Counted from the stretch's first letter, positions 23,641-35,345 are shown. The stretch is 64,000 nucleotides of DNA from Zanthoxylum bungeanum (GCA_019454045.1 SKCR01023429.1:62001-126000); one strand, 5' to 3'. Made by a program: numbers and translations. Notes: generated by a model from the sequence alone, not told the origin.

Positions 23641-24530
23641 TTCTAAACTTGCTTCCTCAAGTCTATCTTATCCAATGCTTCCATACTAGAACCCTCACAC
23701 AATTTATCTCATAACTTCAACTTCACACATTCTAAACCAAGTTAACATCCTCAAACAATTCTTTAATCTCATTATTTATTGTTTTTAACTAAACCCTGAA
23801 GATTTTTAAAGTTTAGACATTCAACTCAACAATCATTTTCTTTACTTACCAATTACCAAAATGCAATCCATAACATGCTAATAGTCTTATTCTATCAACA
23901 TACTTACAAAATCTAACAATCCAAGTTTTGGGTCAAGTTTTCTTACCTTCTTCTTCTTGATTTCCTTCACTCTTTAAGCCCTCAATTGTTGACAATCTTC
24001 ATCTTTACTCATGGAGATTTTGTATTTGCTTCTCTTATTTGCTTCTTCTTCTTTCTTCGTCCCACGTTTCCTTCTTCTTTCTCTCTTCCTCTTCTTTTAC
24101 GTTTTTCTTCTTTCTCCTCCAAATTTAGGGATGCTCAAATAGTTCCCCTTTTATACTTGGGGATATTTATAATTTGAATTAATGAAGAAAATTTTGGAAA
24201 AGTTTATAAAGTTTGAGATTTTTCTAGATGGGTCCACGATACTATTCACCCAGATTTGTGACCTACGTTTTCAACCTATATATAGTTCGAATTTGGAAAA
24301 ATGTTCAACGCGGAGGTTGTGGGTCTCGATCTCAGATTTCAGTGATATAAAATTCATAAATATTGGAGTTCGTATGAGAATGTTATGGCCCAAATACCAT
24401 GGGATGTCCGAAGTGGAACATCATACCATCTAGTTTCTGAATCTCGAAGAATTTTCCGATTGTTCCCAAAGTCATTTCATAAGGGTACATGTATCCAAAC
24501 ATAATTATATTATGTAACACTCATCCCACA

Positions 24531-24809
24531 GTAGTCGAGATTTTGGTATTTGGGATTCCCGGTCATTGCACATCCATCCTAAAATGTAGGAATTACCATT
24601 AGGTTATCATCCTTCTATTTTTTAAATGTCTCTTTGACTTTGGGAGTGGAATCAGGATCGATTTCAACATGTATTGGATTGATCGTCACATAGTTCAACT
24701 TTTCAAACTCCAAGACAAGACAGATGTTCATTTCCCATTCAAAATAATTCTCGGCTCCTTTCAGTTTATTAGAATCCAAAAGTCGCGCTAATGAATTTGC
24801 GGCAACCAT
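24531..24809 (-). pseudogene. R4 copia gag N-terminus, truncated
   Basis: Minus-strand frame 24615-24809 begins MVAANSLARLLDSNKLKGAE and is close to the R5 gag start at 30131 (MAATNPLMKLLDSNKLKGAE). Similarity continues past a stop to 24531, where the R3 LTR begins, so R3 inserted into this gag. The region is the N-terminal gag_pre/UBN2-type domain of copia Gag. It belongs to the same old element as 54561-56675. Confidence 0.85.
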
Positions 24810-25057
24810 CTACAAAATAAGAATTAAATACTTGCAAAATATTTTTCATTTGAAAATAAAAACACTAATACGATTATGGAATTTTTAAATCTATTAGTCT
24901 TATCTCACTACTTTACATAATTCTGTAATCTCCCTTAACGAAAAATAGAAATTTGACTATCAAAATTTCATAGCGGGAAGTGGATCCCATGACATTTACT
25001 CGAATAATGACGGTATTGGATTAAGATGTATTCCCGGTATATATTTGTCAATGTGCG
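24810..25057 (-). mobile_element. R4 leader, left part
   Basis: Reverse complement of the R5 leader immediately upstream of gag (about 29780-30130), including a CATGGGATCCACTTCCCGC-like stretch. It stops at 25057, where a truncated R5 LTR begins. Confidence 0.8.
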
Positions 25058-26164
25058 CTATATTTTTCATTTTATACCTCATTAATTATATTGTCATTAT
25101 TCGTATTAGATTGATGTATAGATATGCTAAGAATGACATCGATCTTAGAATAGTTTTGACACTGGTGTAAGCTATTCTTAAAGTAAATATTTCTAGTCGT
25201 TGGTTTTGGAATACGGTCGAATTTTTATAACCTATAAGACTAGCGCATGTCGTATATTGGAATTGGAGTTCCAATGGTTTAACCTGATGTACCATGAGTT
25301 TTGGAAACTCGTATAGACATGTGGGTATTCGTTGAAGTGAATACTGAATGACTCACAGGTGATTCCTAATAGTTAGAAGTACACACCACTGTCAATAGGA
25401 ATCTCCTGGAGTCGAGTAGCATTTTTAATCCTTTGACTATAGGATAATATTGATTTTGTGTGAGATCATCCATACTTTGATGCCATGTATGTCAGAAACC
25501 TTTCATAGTATGGCTTCTAGATATTCATTGGGTATGGACCGATGCTCTCAGTAATCAAGTGCGAAACAAGATAGGATCCATCGGCCCATATGTGTACCAT
25601 AAGGGGTTTAGGTATCCATGTGAGTTAAGTCATGATTCTTAAAGACTTTGGCCAAAGCCGATCACCTAGGGTGGATCGCATCAGTTATGAAGAATTATGG
25701 ACATGTCGACATGAGATGTGCGCCTTTGAAACTTGACGGTATATTCTATGTTTCCTAAACATAACTCGGATAGCCTACGACGGAGGGATTGTTAAACATA
25801 TCTGATGACCTCGACTTGTATAGTTCAGAAAGGTCATCCGTGTTCTTCGCGAATTCGGAGGTGGCCGAATTGCGTACATATTAGCTAGGCTTATATGAAG
25901 AACGTGTCTGAACTTAGAGAGTCCAAATATGAAGTGTACTCGTTGAGCACTTGGGTAGCCAATTATTTTTTATAAAAGATAATATTTGATATTATAAATA
26001 TCAACTAAGATAATCCAGTGTTATTCGATAACATTAATTATTTACTTTGACCTAATTGGATTAATTCAATAATTACGCAATGGCCTAATTATAAAATCAT
26101 AATTATCTCTACCATTTAAGGATATTTTGGTAATTTCAAGTATGTAATAATAGGTGATTTTGGC

Positions 26165-26238
26165 TTGATTTAATTGGATTAAATCAAAGTGGCAAACATT
26201 GAACTAATCATTGGCTTGATTTAATTGGATTAAATTAA
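26165..26238 (+). repeat. two TGG-spaced palindromes in R5 5' LTR
   Basis: 26165-26187 has arm TTGATTTAAT and spacer TGG with a perfect 10-base inverted partner. 26216-26238 repeats it with one C-to-T change in the right arm, which still allows a G-U pair in RNA. The pair recurs in the 3' LTR (53329-53420) and, as CCA on the plus strand, in R4 (56023-56045, 56086-56108). Confidence 0.88.
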
Positions 26239-26596
26239 AGTGGGAGACAATGGAGATTAGTCACATCTAATTATACATATTGGGACAAATTAGATTAAGC
26301 CCACTTAAAAGTTGATTACAACTTTTATTAATTAAAAATTGCATAAGTTTTGCTATAAATATCAAGCTTTAGGAAGTTTTTAATTACAAGTAAAAAATAC
26401 AACTAAATTCTTAGAGAAATTAGCTTAAGTTAGAGAAGTGTTTAGAGAAGCTTGTGAGGACTCTAAAACATTTCATTAAGGAGAAATGAAGATTAGATCT
26501 TGAAGTGAAGCTTGCTTGCTTTGGAAATCGAGATTGGATCTTGAAGTCGGGCTTGCACACCTTGGAGGTTCTCCGACGATTTCAACAAATGAGAAG

Positions 26597-28482
26597 TGTT
26601 GGGTTTTCTAGGTCAAACCAAGATCAATTAAGCAATGAAATGTGCGAATACAACAAAGTAAAGTAGCAGAAATACTCACTTTGATCGGCTTTTGGATGCG
26701 ATGAACACAAAAAAAAAAATTTGCTCCAAGCTTTTCCTCCTTGTGTGATTCGGCCAAGCCCCTTTGAGTTTGATCTTCAAGCTCCAAGCTTTGTAAATGA
26801 TTCCAAGCTCATAGACGGGTTTCCCTATCACCTTTGAATGATCTCTTTAGTGTGCTAGCACTTGGAAAAATTTGCAACAAATTGTTTCCCTTTTTCCCTC
26901 TAAAAATTCGGCCAAGCCTTAGAAAATTTTGGGAGAAAAAACTGCACTTGGGCGTGAGAGATGGGAGAAGAGAGAGATAAGGAAAGTTGTGTATTTTGAT
27001 TTCAAAAACCAAAATCAAGATATACCAAAATCAATATTTGGTATATATCTTCCATCATTAGAATTTGGAGTGTAAAACAAGTCTTCACTAACCCACCAAA
27101 ACCCATCACCATAAAGTTAATTTAAAGTGACAAGTGATGTGACTTGTGATGTGACATGTGGGCCCCACTTGATTCAAAATCGAGTGGGCCCGCAAACACT
27201 TCCAGGCTCGGTTTTGCTAATTCCGAATTAATGAATTTTCCGTTGCGACGTAATTAAATCAAATTTAATTAAATAATTATGCCTAGCAAAATTACTATTC
27301 ATGTCGCTAGCGAATTAATTATAAATTATCTCATTTGCCCGAATTAAAATCCAATTTTAATTCCGCGTCGAAATCTAATTTCGTTTAATATATCGAATAT
27401 ATTATTTTATCGATTAATTCCAAATTAATTGTTCTCTCTCTTTAAATAGTATTTTATCCTAGATAAATTATCTTTGTAATTAATCCTAGATTAATTTTCT
27501 CTCTCTTATAATTAATCTCAGATTAATTATGTGCGAGTCATACATCTTCAGTGAATCTTCGGGAAGCGACCTATGTGATCCCTAGATATGTTGGCAGTAA
27601 ATCCGATCGTCGGACTATCCGAACACGTACGTACCTAGTACTAGTCTATTCCGCATTATCGATGTCCAATCTCGATAATACTATGACTAGGGATGTTTTA
27701 ATGATTAAACCTTAGTGGATTAATACTGTATGCCCCGTACGAAGCACATATCGGATCTGTGGTAACTAGTCTCTATAATCGGATAAACATGACCTAGTCA
27801 TAATATCCCGATAACTGCAGCATAAAAGAGCACCAGTTCCATATCCTACGTGATCATCATCTCCACTATGACTGGAGTGATACTTCCATCTTGACATCAC
27901 ACCCAATACACTACGATTCTCAATATACCCAGAAGAGGCGTACATAGAACTTGTTAAAGCCCTGGACGACTAAAACCAAAGCATATTGATTGTCGCAAGT
28001 ATTAGTGGTGCAAGTCTCAGGTTAAGACCAAATACACCTACCATGATTCAGACTTCCATAGACACATAGTCATACTACCAATGGAATTCCGAGGGGTCTA
28101 TCCAGAGCGAAGCTATTCCCGTACCATCATTAAACACAACCTCCTATTACACTTGCAAGAGTATCCAATACCCAAATATATGAGAAATATGTTGTTATGC
28201 TCCCATAACGCGCACAAGTGTAATAATAGTCTTTTACGCATTATCGATGTCCAATCTTGATAATACTCCGACTAGGGATATTTAATGATTAAACCTTCGT
28301 GGATTGATACTCTCTCATATTATCTCAATCCGGAACTAATCATATGGACTTTTATCATTTATATATCTTGGTAATTTAGTTACAATTGATAAAAGAGCAA
28401 TTTTCTTTGTCACATAGTTAATTTGTACAACAACACCATGTTCTGTATAAATAGTGATGTTATGGGTCATAATTGTCCAACA
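26597..28482 (-). mobile_element. R6: Fam1 solo LTR (1886 bp)
   Basis: A lone Fam1 LTR in minus orientation (TGTTGGG...GTCCAACA) with perfect 5-bp target duplications AGAAG (26592-26596 and 28483-28487), inside the R5 5' LTR. Solo LTRs arise by recombination between the two LTRs of one element. A 90-base block at 27639-27728 is out of order and about 180 bases of the normal LTR are missing there. Confidence 0.95.
27214..27530 (-). repeat. mini-hairpin array in R6
   Basis: The Fam1 array again, with spacers varying (CCA, CTA, TCA) while arms such as AATTAATC and GAATTAAAAT stay complementary. Confidence 0.85.
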
Positions 28483-29080
28483 AGAAGTAGATTGGATCTT
28501 GCATCAAGCTTACTAGGTAATGTTTGATCTTCTCCTAAGCTATGTTTTTTTATGTTTTAGATGCATGATCACATAGCTTAATATTGAAATAAGGCTAATA
28601 AATTGTGTTAGGATGTTTTGGAAGTATAAACACAATATGTTTGTAATTAGGTCAAAATGTTCATGTTGGATGTAGAAAAATTAATTAGAGTTTGGAACTC
28701 TAGATTAAAGCTTAGAGCTCTGGCTACCATTCTAGAATCACTTGACCACATTTGGGTGACCTAGAATTGTTCACGAGACATTTCTTATTGGGATTCTAAT
28801 TTGGTTTGTGTAATGGATTCAAAATTTACACAAATGCGTATTTAGAATAAATTTATGTTTTTGTAAAAAATATTTGATATTTTGAAAAAATTAATTTTTA
28901 TTCTATAACATGTGTTAATGTTGGTTTTTAAATTAAAAATTAATTTTGGGTATTTTTGAAGTGTTTAGGGAAGACCGGAAGCTATTATGGTAATAGACCC
29001 TAATAGTATCAGCTCTCAGGAAATTTTCCAGAGAGCTGAGCTTTTGTAATGAATTGAAAAAAAAATAAAAAATGTTGTTG

Positions 29081-29167
29081 ATGTGTGTGCACACGCGCAC
29101 TGTAGGCGCACTGCGCGTACAGTGCGCGCGTGTACTGTAGCACGCGCATCGTGTGCGCTCGCGCGAT
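29081..29167. repeat. GC-rich alternating block in R5 5' LTR
   Basis: About 85 bases of nearly pure alternating purine/pyrimidine GCGC/GTGT sequence with an internal inverted repeat (CGCACTGTA at 29096-29104, TACAGTGCG at 29118-29126). The 3' LTR has only an A-rich tract at the same place (54332-54362). Potentially Z-DNA forming. Confidence 0.85.
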
Positions 29168-29363
29168 AATTTTGTTTTCTCTCGTTCTAAAGCTTCCGGA
29201 CTCCGATTCAGTCCCGATTTTTTCCTATACACTCGTAACAGAATATAGTATTTTATTAAATGATTTAAAATTACACTCATACTTGATATCCATGGGTTAG
29301 ACCCATTTCCTCTGCCCGGGACACCGATCTGACCCTAGGGGTTCCACAACTGCCCCAACAAAA

Positions 29364-29375
29364 TGGTATCAGTAG
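29364..29375 (+). other. R5 primer-binding site
   Basis: TGGTATCAGTAGC three bases after the LTR end CCCCAACA; close to the initiator-Met complement TGGTATCAGAGC with an inserted T. Confidence 0.8.
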
Positions 29376-30130
29376 CAAAGGCTTAACCACACAACACATG
29401 TTTTTGAATCTATGCCATAGTAATTTTAATTTAATTATGTATAAGACATATTTGATATGTATTGCATATTTTAAATTAAAGCATTGACCTAATTAAGTTA
29501 ATGACTTGATTGTCATAAATCTTCTGTGATTAGGTGATTACTTTAATTAAGTAATAGTATTAATAATGTTGGAGCATTATTGGATGGTACATCTTGTCAA
29601 TACGGAGATGAATGAGTTCTTACTACTTATATCTAATATCTTCATTAGTGTGAGGTATAAGTGCTCGAGAACTTAGGTCGCTCCGGTAAAACATTAGATA
29701 TAGTGTGATGAGTTAACGTAGTCACCCAATATCATCCTTAGTGTGAGGTTGTACATACGAAGCTCATTAGTGCACATTGACAAGTACACACCTAGAACAC
29801 GTCTTAATCCAATATCGTCATTTATGTGAGGATAAAAAACTGTTCAGGACCAAACTTAGAGTCACATAAAGTGATTGACCTTGGAGGTCTGCCTAATGAG
29901 TTTATAAAAGCCAATATCGTCATTAGAGTGAGACTGGAGTAAATGTCATGGGATCCACTTCCCGCTATGAAATTTTGATAGTCAAATTTCTATTTTTAAG
30001 TTAAGGGAGATTACGGAATTACGTAAAGTAGTGGGAGGGCAGTAATAGATTTAAAACTCCATAATCAATTAGCATTATCACTTTTGAAATGAAAATTGTT
30101 CTCCTACTACTTAAAAATGTTGTCTTGTAG
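29376..30130 (+). other. R5 untranslated leader with four spaced repeats
   Basis: No coding region. Four copies of a YCAATATCRTCATTAGTGTGAGG-like 24-mer start near 29633, 29725, 29808 and 29910 (spacing about 92, 83 and 102). R4 keeps a leader with fewer copies. Confidence 0.7.
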
Positions 30131-30946
30131 ATGGCTGCCACTAATCCATTAATGAAACTTTTGGATTCCAATAAGCTAAAAGGAGCCGAGAATTATTTCG
30201 AATCGGAAATGAACATACGTCTTGTCTTGGAGTATGAAAAGTTGACTTATGTCATTATCAATCCACTGCCTGTTGATATCGATCCTGACTCCACTCCAGA
30301 AGAGCGAGAAACTTTTGATAGATGGAAGGATGATAACCTAAAGGTGAAATCCTACATCTTAGGATCGATGGTTCCAGATTTCCTGAGACAGTACATTGAA
30401 GTATCGGATGCTTAGAGCATCATGCGAACACTCAAGGAGTTGTTCGAGGCAAATCAAGAGATGGAACTTTATCGAAGGTCTAAGGAATTGTTTAATGTTG
30501 AACTAAAGGAGGGAAAAGCTGTCAGCACTCATATTTTGAACATGATAGATCAAATTCGATATCTGAAACGACAGGGCATTGTGTTTAATGAACGGTTGGG
30601 CCGTAATTTGATTCTGTCTTCTTTGTCTGGTTCTTATGTTGGCTTTGTATTGAATTTCAATATGCATTCGATGCAAGCCACATACGAAGAACTTCATAAC
30701 ATGCTATGCACAGTGGAGCAAGATTTGAAGAAAGGCAACCCCACACTATATCTCTATGGTGGAGCTGGATCTTCAAAGACTTCTGGGAAGTCAAAGAAAA
30801 TAAAGATGGGGAAGAAAAAGATATCAAAGAAAAACTCCAAGAAGGGCAAAGGCGTAAAACCGAAAGTAGCTTGTGATCAATGTCTACAATGCAAGAAGTC
30901 TGGACACTGGAAGAATGACTGTCCAGAGCTAAAAGGAAAAGCATAA
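30131..30946 (+). pseudogene. gag: R5 copia gag
   Basis: One reading frame of 271 codons encodes a copia Gag with an in-frame TAG at 30413 after residue 94. The N-terminus (LLDSNKLKGAENYFE) matches the copia gag N-terminal domain; the middle resembles the UBN2 domain (LKELFEANQ, RNLILSSLSGSY); a lysine-rich linker leads to a zinc knuckle CLQCKKSGHWKNDC that fits CX2CX4HX4C exactly. Start chosen at the ATG preceding MAATNPL, also used by R4. Gag would form the virus-like particle in the cytoplasm. The TAA at 30944 is in frame with the protease that follows, so the original was probably one Gag-Pol frame or used readthrough. Confidence 0.9.
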
Positions 30947-31574
30947 CCATCAGGTACGCTTTGTATTTTTCCAATTATTGACATCTCATTAGCCTTAAAT
31001 GCAAATAGTGGATGGGTGTTAGACACTGGCAGTCCTACTTATATTTGCAATTCCCTGCAGGAAATGAGGGTTAAAATAAGGCTGAATAAATTGGAGATCC
31101 AGCTTAGAGTTGGCAATGGCGAGACATTGGATGTCAAGGCCATAGGAACAGTTGTTCTAGATCTCCCAAATGGATATAAATTAGATTTACATGACTGTTA
31201 TTATGTTCCCTCACTTATCAGACAAATAATATCACTACCAATATTAGATAAAGAGGGATATAAAATAAACATTAAGGATGAACCTTTATGTTTGTATGAT
31301 AAAGATAATTTATTGAAATGTGAATGTTTTTTATCAAACGGTCACTATGTTTTGGAAACATATAGAGATATCTTTAATGTACAGAAAAATACAAGTAGGA
31401 AGTCTGAATTAAATAATACTGAATTATGGCATATGAGATTGGGCCACATAGGTGTTAGACGTCTATCCAAATTGGTAAAGGATGGTTTGATTGAAAATCT
31501 TACCTTAGATCCTTATCCGATTTGTGAGTCATGTATCTAAGGAAAGATGACAAAGGCCCCATTTCAAGGTGTTG
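30947..31574 (+). pseudogene. pol: R5 copia protease and GAG-pre-integrase
   Basis: Same frame as gag. The aspartic protease active site is WVLDTGSPTYIC at about 31007-31042. The GAG-pre-integrase domain follows, with LWHMRLGHIG and CESC near 31424-31537, giving the HHCC zinc-binding set. A TAA (31538-31540) interrupts just before GKMTKAPF. R7 then splits the gene at the GACAC target (31575-31579). Confidence 0.9.
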
Positions 31575-32503
31575 GACACTGATGAGCGGAAAATATATCA
31601 ATATTTACCGCCAATTTTACTTTATATTTTGTTTAGTTTCTCGGGTTTGATGAACGTTTTGATGTGTTTTAGTTTATTTTGCAGATAAAATAATATTGGG
31701 ACATAATGAAATCATTTAGGACGAAATTTGGGTCAAATAAGGGCAAAAATTGGACTTGACATATTAATTTTGGAGATTGGAAACTTGAAAGGGCGTTTTA
31801 ACGAAGTGCAGTTTTGGAAATTTCAGTTTTGCGCATCTATCATAGTTTGGGCATAACTCTTTACTCTGATATCAGATTAAGCTGATTCAAGTTCCAGATT
31901 AAAGAAGACTCAAAGATCTACAACTTTGAAAGACAAAATAATTTCGAATTTTGAAGATTGCATGCCCGAAATTGATGAACCATCCAGAAGTGTGTTGTGT
32001 GTAATTATTAAAGTCATTTTCAATCATTTTGAAAAAAAATAAATAAATTAATAAATAAATAATAAAAATTATCAAATCACCACCAAACATAATAAGAAAT
32101 TAGTGGACCAATTAATAATGGATTTGGTGGAGCAATTAATAATGGATTTGGTGGATGATTTGATGGAGGCAAAATTTTGCATATAAATATCAAGCCATTT
32201 CATTTTTAAATTCATACTTTCTTTTAAGGAATTCCTTAAGAATACAAAGAATATTGTATCTTGTTTGTTTATTTACAGTTTTCAGTAATTAATTTCCGCT
32301 TTCGCACTTTCTTTTATTTACTTTTCAGTTTTTACTTTCCGCAATTTACTTTTACGCACAACACTTTTCTTTCTTTAATTTTCAGTTTTTACTTTTTCAG
32401 TAATGATGAGGTAACTCCCCTTTGCTTGGGGTAAGATATAAAACTTTTATTACTAATATTTAGATTAATCTCCCTTAATTATAATATATAAACTAGTTAA
32501 AAC

Positions 32504-32658
32504 CTGACTTAACGATGATATCGCCATATTGGTCGGTTGGTAATTATTTTAATTGGTTTTAACCTGACTAAACTGGATACCGCCTGATTGGTCGGTTGGT
32601 AATTAATTATTAATTTGACTTAATCTGGATACCGCCTATATGGCTGGTTGGTAATTAT
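32504..32658. repeat. ~60-bp tandem repeat in R7 LTR
   Basis: Three units with core ATACCGCC...TGGTCGGTTGGTAATT, also present in the 3' LTR at about 38869-39018. Confidence 0.85.
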
Positions 32659-32764
32659 CATGCTAAGTTAATATATTATATTAAGGGAGATATCTAAAAT
32701 ATAAGTAATAAAAGTGGATCCTTTTACCTCAGCATTTTCTTTTATTGTACTTTTACTTTATTTA

Positions 32765-32880
32765 CTTTCAACATTTATTGTTCAGCAATTTACTTTCAGC
32801 AATTTACTTTTAGCATTTACTTTTCAGTAATTTACTTTCAGCATTTACTTTTCAGCATTTAATTTTCAGTATTATTTTAC
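32765..32880. repeat. TTTACTTTCAGCA tandem repeat in R7 LTR
   Basis: Six or more units of 14-17 bases (TTTACTTTTCAGCA and variants), matched in the 3' LTR at about 39126-39235. Confidence 0.85.
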
Positions 32881-33662
32881 TTTATGTCTTTTATTTTATT
32901 TAAGTTTTTTTACTACCCGTAAATATGTGTCGTAACTAAGCCAATTATCTGGGGTTGTGATGAAATCCAATATCACCGGTTTATAAGGGGTTAAATTACA
33001 GTTTGGGTAATATAAAGGTTTATTTATTGAGCCTTAATCCTAATGCTTTTTATTATCTGGCCATTAATAAAATTGAACTGGTAAACTTAAAATGAACTTG
33101 GAAAAGGGTTTTTAGGTTTAAGACCTTAGACTTAGTAGCCCACGATCTTCCTTGAGGATAGATAACCCTTTAATAGATTTCCTTACAGGATAGGAATATA
33201 CCTGTCGGGCGGGGGTAGCCATAATTGAAACTTAATCTTAATAAATTCAGATAACTTGGTTAACATAGGAATATGATTAATTGGGTTATACTGAGTATTT
33301 GTATTTGACCATCGGAATAGGCTTTTACATAATTTCGTGTTCCAGGTTAATAAACCAATATATTACACAAATGTAAAATAACCACTTCATCTTTTAAAAA
33401 GATATTGGAAAGATTCACAACCCTGGATAGTTTTATAAATTTGAATTTTCTTCAATCTACTTTCAAGCAATTTTATTTACTTGTTTTTATTTTAAAGTCA
33501 CCACCCAATCAAACAATCAATCCATTAGATACTTGTAAACATTTAACTTCATAAATTGATAACAAAAGGTTTTATGTCCTCGTGGGATCAATACATTTTA
33601 TACTACTTGAACGATACGTGCGCTTGCGTTATACACGTGTGATTACGCACCGGTCAAGTTTT

Positions 33663-33680
33663 TGGCACCGTCGCCGGGGA
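33663..33680 (+). other. R7 primer-binding site
   Basis: TGGCACCGTCGCCGGGGA seven bases after the LTR. It resembles the TGGCGCCGTTGCCGGGGA site of Athila-type elements, which I recall as complementary to tRNA-Asp; the tRNA assignment is from memory. Confidence 0.8.
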
Positions 33681-33887
33681 CTTATTTATCTTTCACTATT
33701 AATTTTGAGGTTAGATATCTTTACTTGTATCTAATTTCTTTTTACTTATTGTTTTTTTTTCTTGTGTTTCAGGTTCTCAAAAACTACATGAGATGAACCA
33801 GAAGCTTTGAACTCCGACCGCTTGACCCAGAAATTGAAAGAACCATCAGACAGTTGAGAAGGGAAAGGCCAAGAAGCTTTAGTCAAC

Positions 33888-35345
33888 ATGGAACCTGAAC
33901 CTTTGGAGGTTGCACCACCAATACCCATTCGAGACAGAACTATTCCGGTGGTCGACGACTTCATTTCTTGCATTGTACTTCCTCATTTACCAGCAAATGC
34001 GTGTGACATCAAATCATGCATTCAGGTGATTCAGCAGTCAGTGCAGTTTGGGGGGAAAGCAACTGAAGATGCTAATACCCACATCAGCAACTTCCTGGAA
34101 GTTTGCGGTACTTTCAATTACAACCGAGAAACTGAAGAAGTAATGAGACTGCGAGTTTTTCCATACTCCTTCAAAGGCAGAGCTAAAGCTTGGCTACATT
34201 CACTACCAGCAGGTTCCATCACAACTTGGAACACTTTAGCCACCAAATTTTTTGCAAAGTACTTTCCACCAGCTAGAACTGGAAAGCTGAGGAATGACAT
34301 CACATCCTTTGTACAACAAGACTCGAAAACTCTCTACGAAGCTTAGGAAAGGTACAAAGAATTGCTCCGGAAATGTCCTCACCATGAGATTCCAAAATGG
34401 CTTCAAGTCGAAACTTTCTATAATAGACTTTCTGGACTGATGAGAACCACAATCGATGCTGCTGCTGGAGGAGCTTTAATGGCAAAAGGAGAAGATCAAG
34501 CCTGGGACCTAATCGAAGAAATGGCCAACAACAATTCCTTGTGGCCAACAGAAAGGAGCATGATCCAAGAATTGCATGAATTTATGAAAGTGGAGCCAAT
34601 ACAGCAGTCAACGCCAAGCTGGATCAGATATGCAAATTCGTGGAGACTCTTACCACTGGATCCACAAGTTCACCATATCGAGGAGAACCAGAACCAAACC
34701 AAATTGAAGAAATGGTGAATTATGTCAACAATTTCAACAGATAGGGGAACAATCCATATTCCAACACCTACAACCCAGGGTGGAGGAATCATCCCAATTT
34801 TTCATGGGGCAACAATTCAGGGCAAAAGAACAATCCACCACATGGATTCCAACAGCAGAACTATCCACCACCTGGATTCCAGCAACAGAACAAAGGCCAG
34901 GAGCAGGAAAATGAACCAGGAATAGCAGAAGTGCTTGCTCAGTTAAAAAAGTACGATGCTATATTTCAAAGCCAATCTGCTTCCATCAAAGCACTGGAGA
35001 ATCAAATCGGACAACTGGCCAATGCTCAGAGTTACAGATTGCCAGGTACCCTTCCCAACAACACAGAGCCAAATCCAAGGAATATAGGGAAGGAACAGTG
35101 TCATGCCATCATGTTAAAAAGCGGTACTGAAATCAACAAAGATGTTGGAGCCAAAACAACTGCTGAGGAAGTTCCAAAAGAAACAAAGCAACAAATGGAG
35201 GAAAAAGAAGCAAAGGAAAAAGAACAGATCACTCCACCTCCACCTTTTCCTCAGCGTCTTCAGAAAAACAAACTGGACAAGCAGTTTGCTCGTTTCCTGG
35301 AGGTGTTCAAAAAGCTGCACATCAACATTCCATTTGCATAAGCCT
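33888..35345 (+). pseudogene. gag: R7 Athila-type gag
   Basis: Gag in two frames. 33888-34718 carries the conserved capsid-like core with motifs FGG, FPYSFKGRAKAWLHSLPAGS, KFFAKYFPPART and LRNDITSF, then CPHHEIPKWLQVETFYN. A TAG (34344) replaces the codon after LYEA. A frameshift near 34670-34690 moves the frame; a proline/glutamine/asparagine-rich tract with a duplicated GFQQQN motif follows, with another TAG near 34741. The third part, 34931-35341, has the coiled-coil-like segment ALENQIGQLANAQ and the linker to protease. No zinc knuckle is evident. Confidence 0.88.

Larger units (their letters stand above)
21971..24530 (-). repeat. R3 5' LTR (about 2560 bp)
   Basis: Begins TGTAACATCC at 21971 beside the primer site. 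The outer end is placed at CCCACA (24530), where recognisable R4 gag sequence begins; on the minus strand the LTR therefore starts TGTGGGATGAGTGTTACA. Inside are degenerate TCTGAAAACT repeats, an array of G-run/C-run hairpins and TGCAYRTCRCGACG-like repeats, features typical of long plant gypsy LTRs. The partner LTR is not in the window, so the outer boundary is inferred. Confidence 0.75.
25058..29360 (+). repeat. R5 5' LTR, interrupted by R6
   Basis: Two parts, 25058-26596 and 28488-29360, match the 3' LTR (52160-54560). The first ~70 bases of the LTR are missing at the junction with R4. It ends CCCCAACA at 29360 followed by the primer site. It contains a GC-rich block (29081-29167) absent from the 3' LTR. 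Confidence 0.9.
31580..33656 (+). repeat. R7 5' LTR (2077 bp)
   Basis: TGATGAGCGG at the start and CACCGGTCA at the end. A near-perfect stem (CGGAAAATAT with ATATTTACCG) sits ten bases in. Two tandem arrays lie inside: three ~60-base units ending GGTTGGTAATT (32504-32658) and TTTACTTTTCAGCA-like units (32765-32880). Confidence 0.93.

Noticed and set aside
24182..24433. 83-residue plus-strand ORF near the R3 LTR edge
   Set aside because: Lies in the LTR, antisense to the element, with no recognisable motif.
28933..29280. 115-residue minus-strand ORF rich in R and C
   Set aside because: Produced by the GC-rich alternating block of the R5 5' LTR; absent from the 3' LTR, no family resemblance.
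31580..31620. CTGATGAG...GAAA resembling a hammerhead ribozyme core
   Set aside because: The bases between the two boxes are too few for stem II, and TGATGAGCGGA is simply the usual start of Athila-type LTRs.
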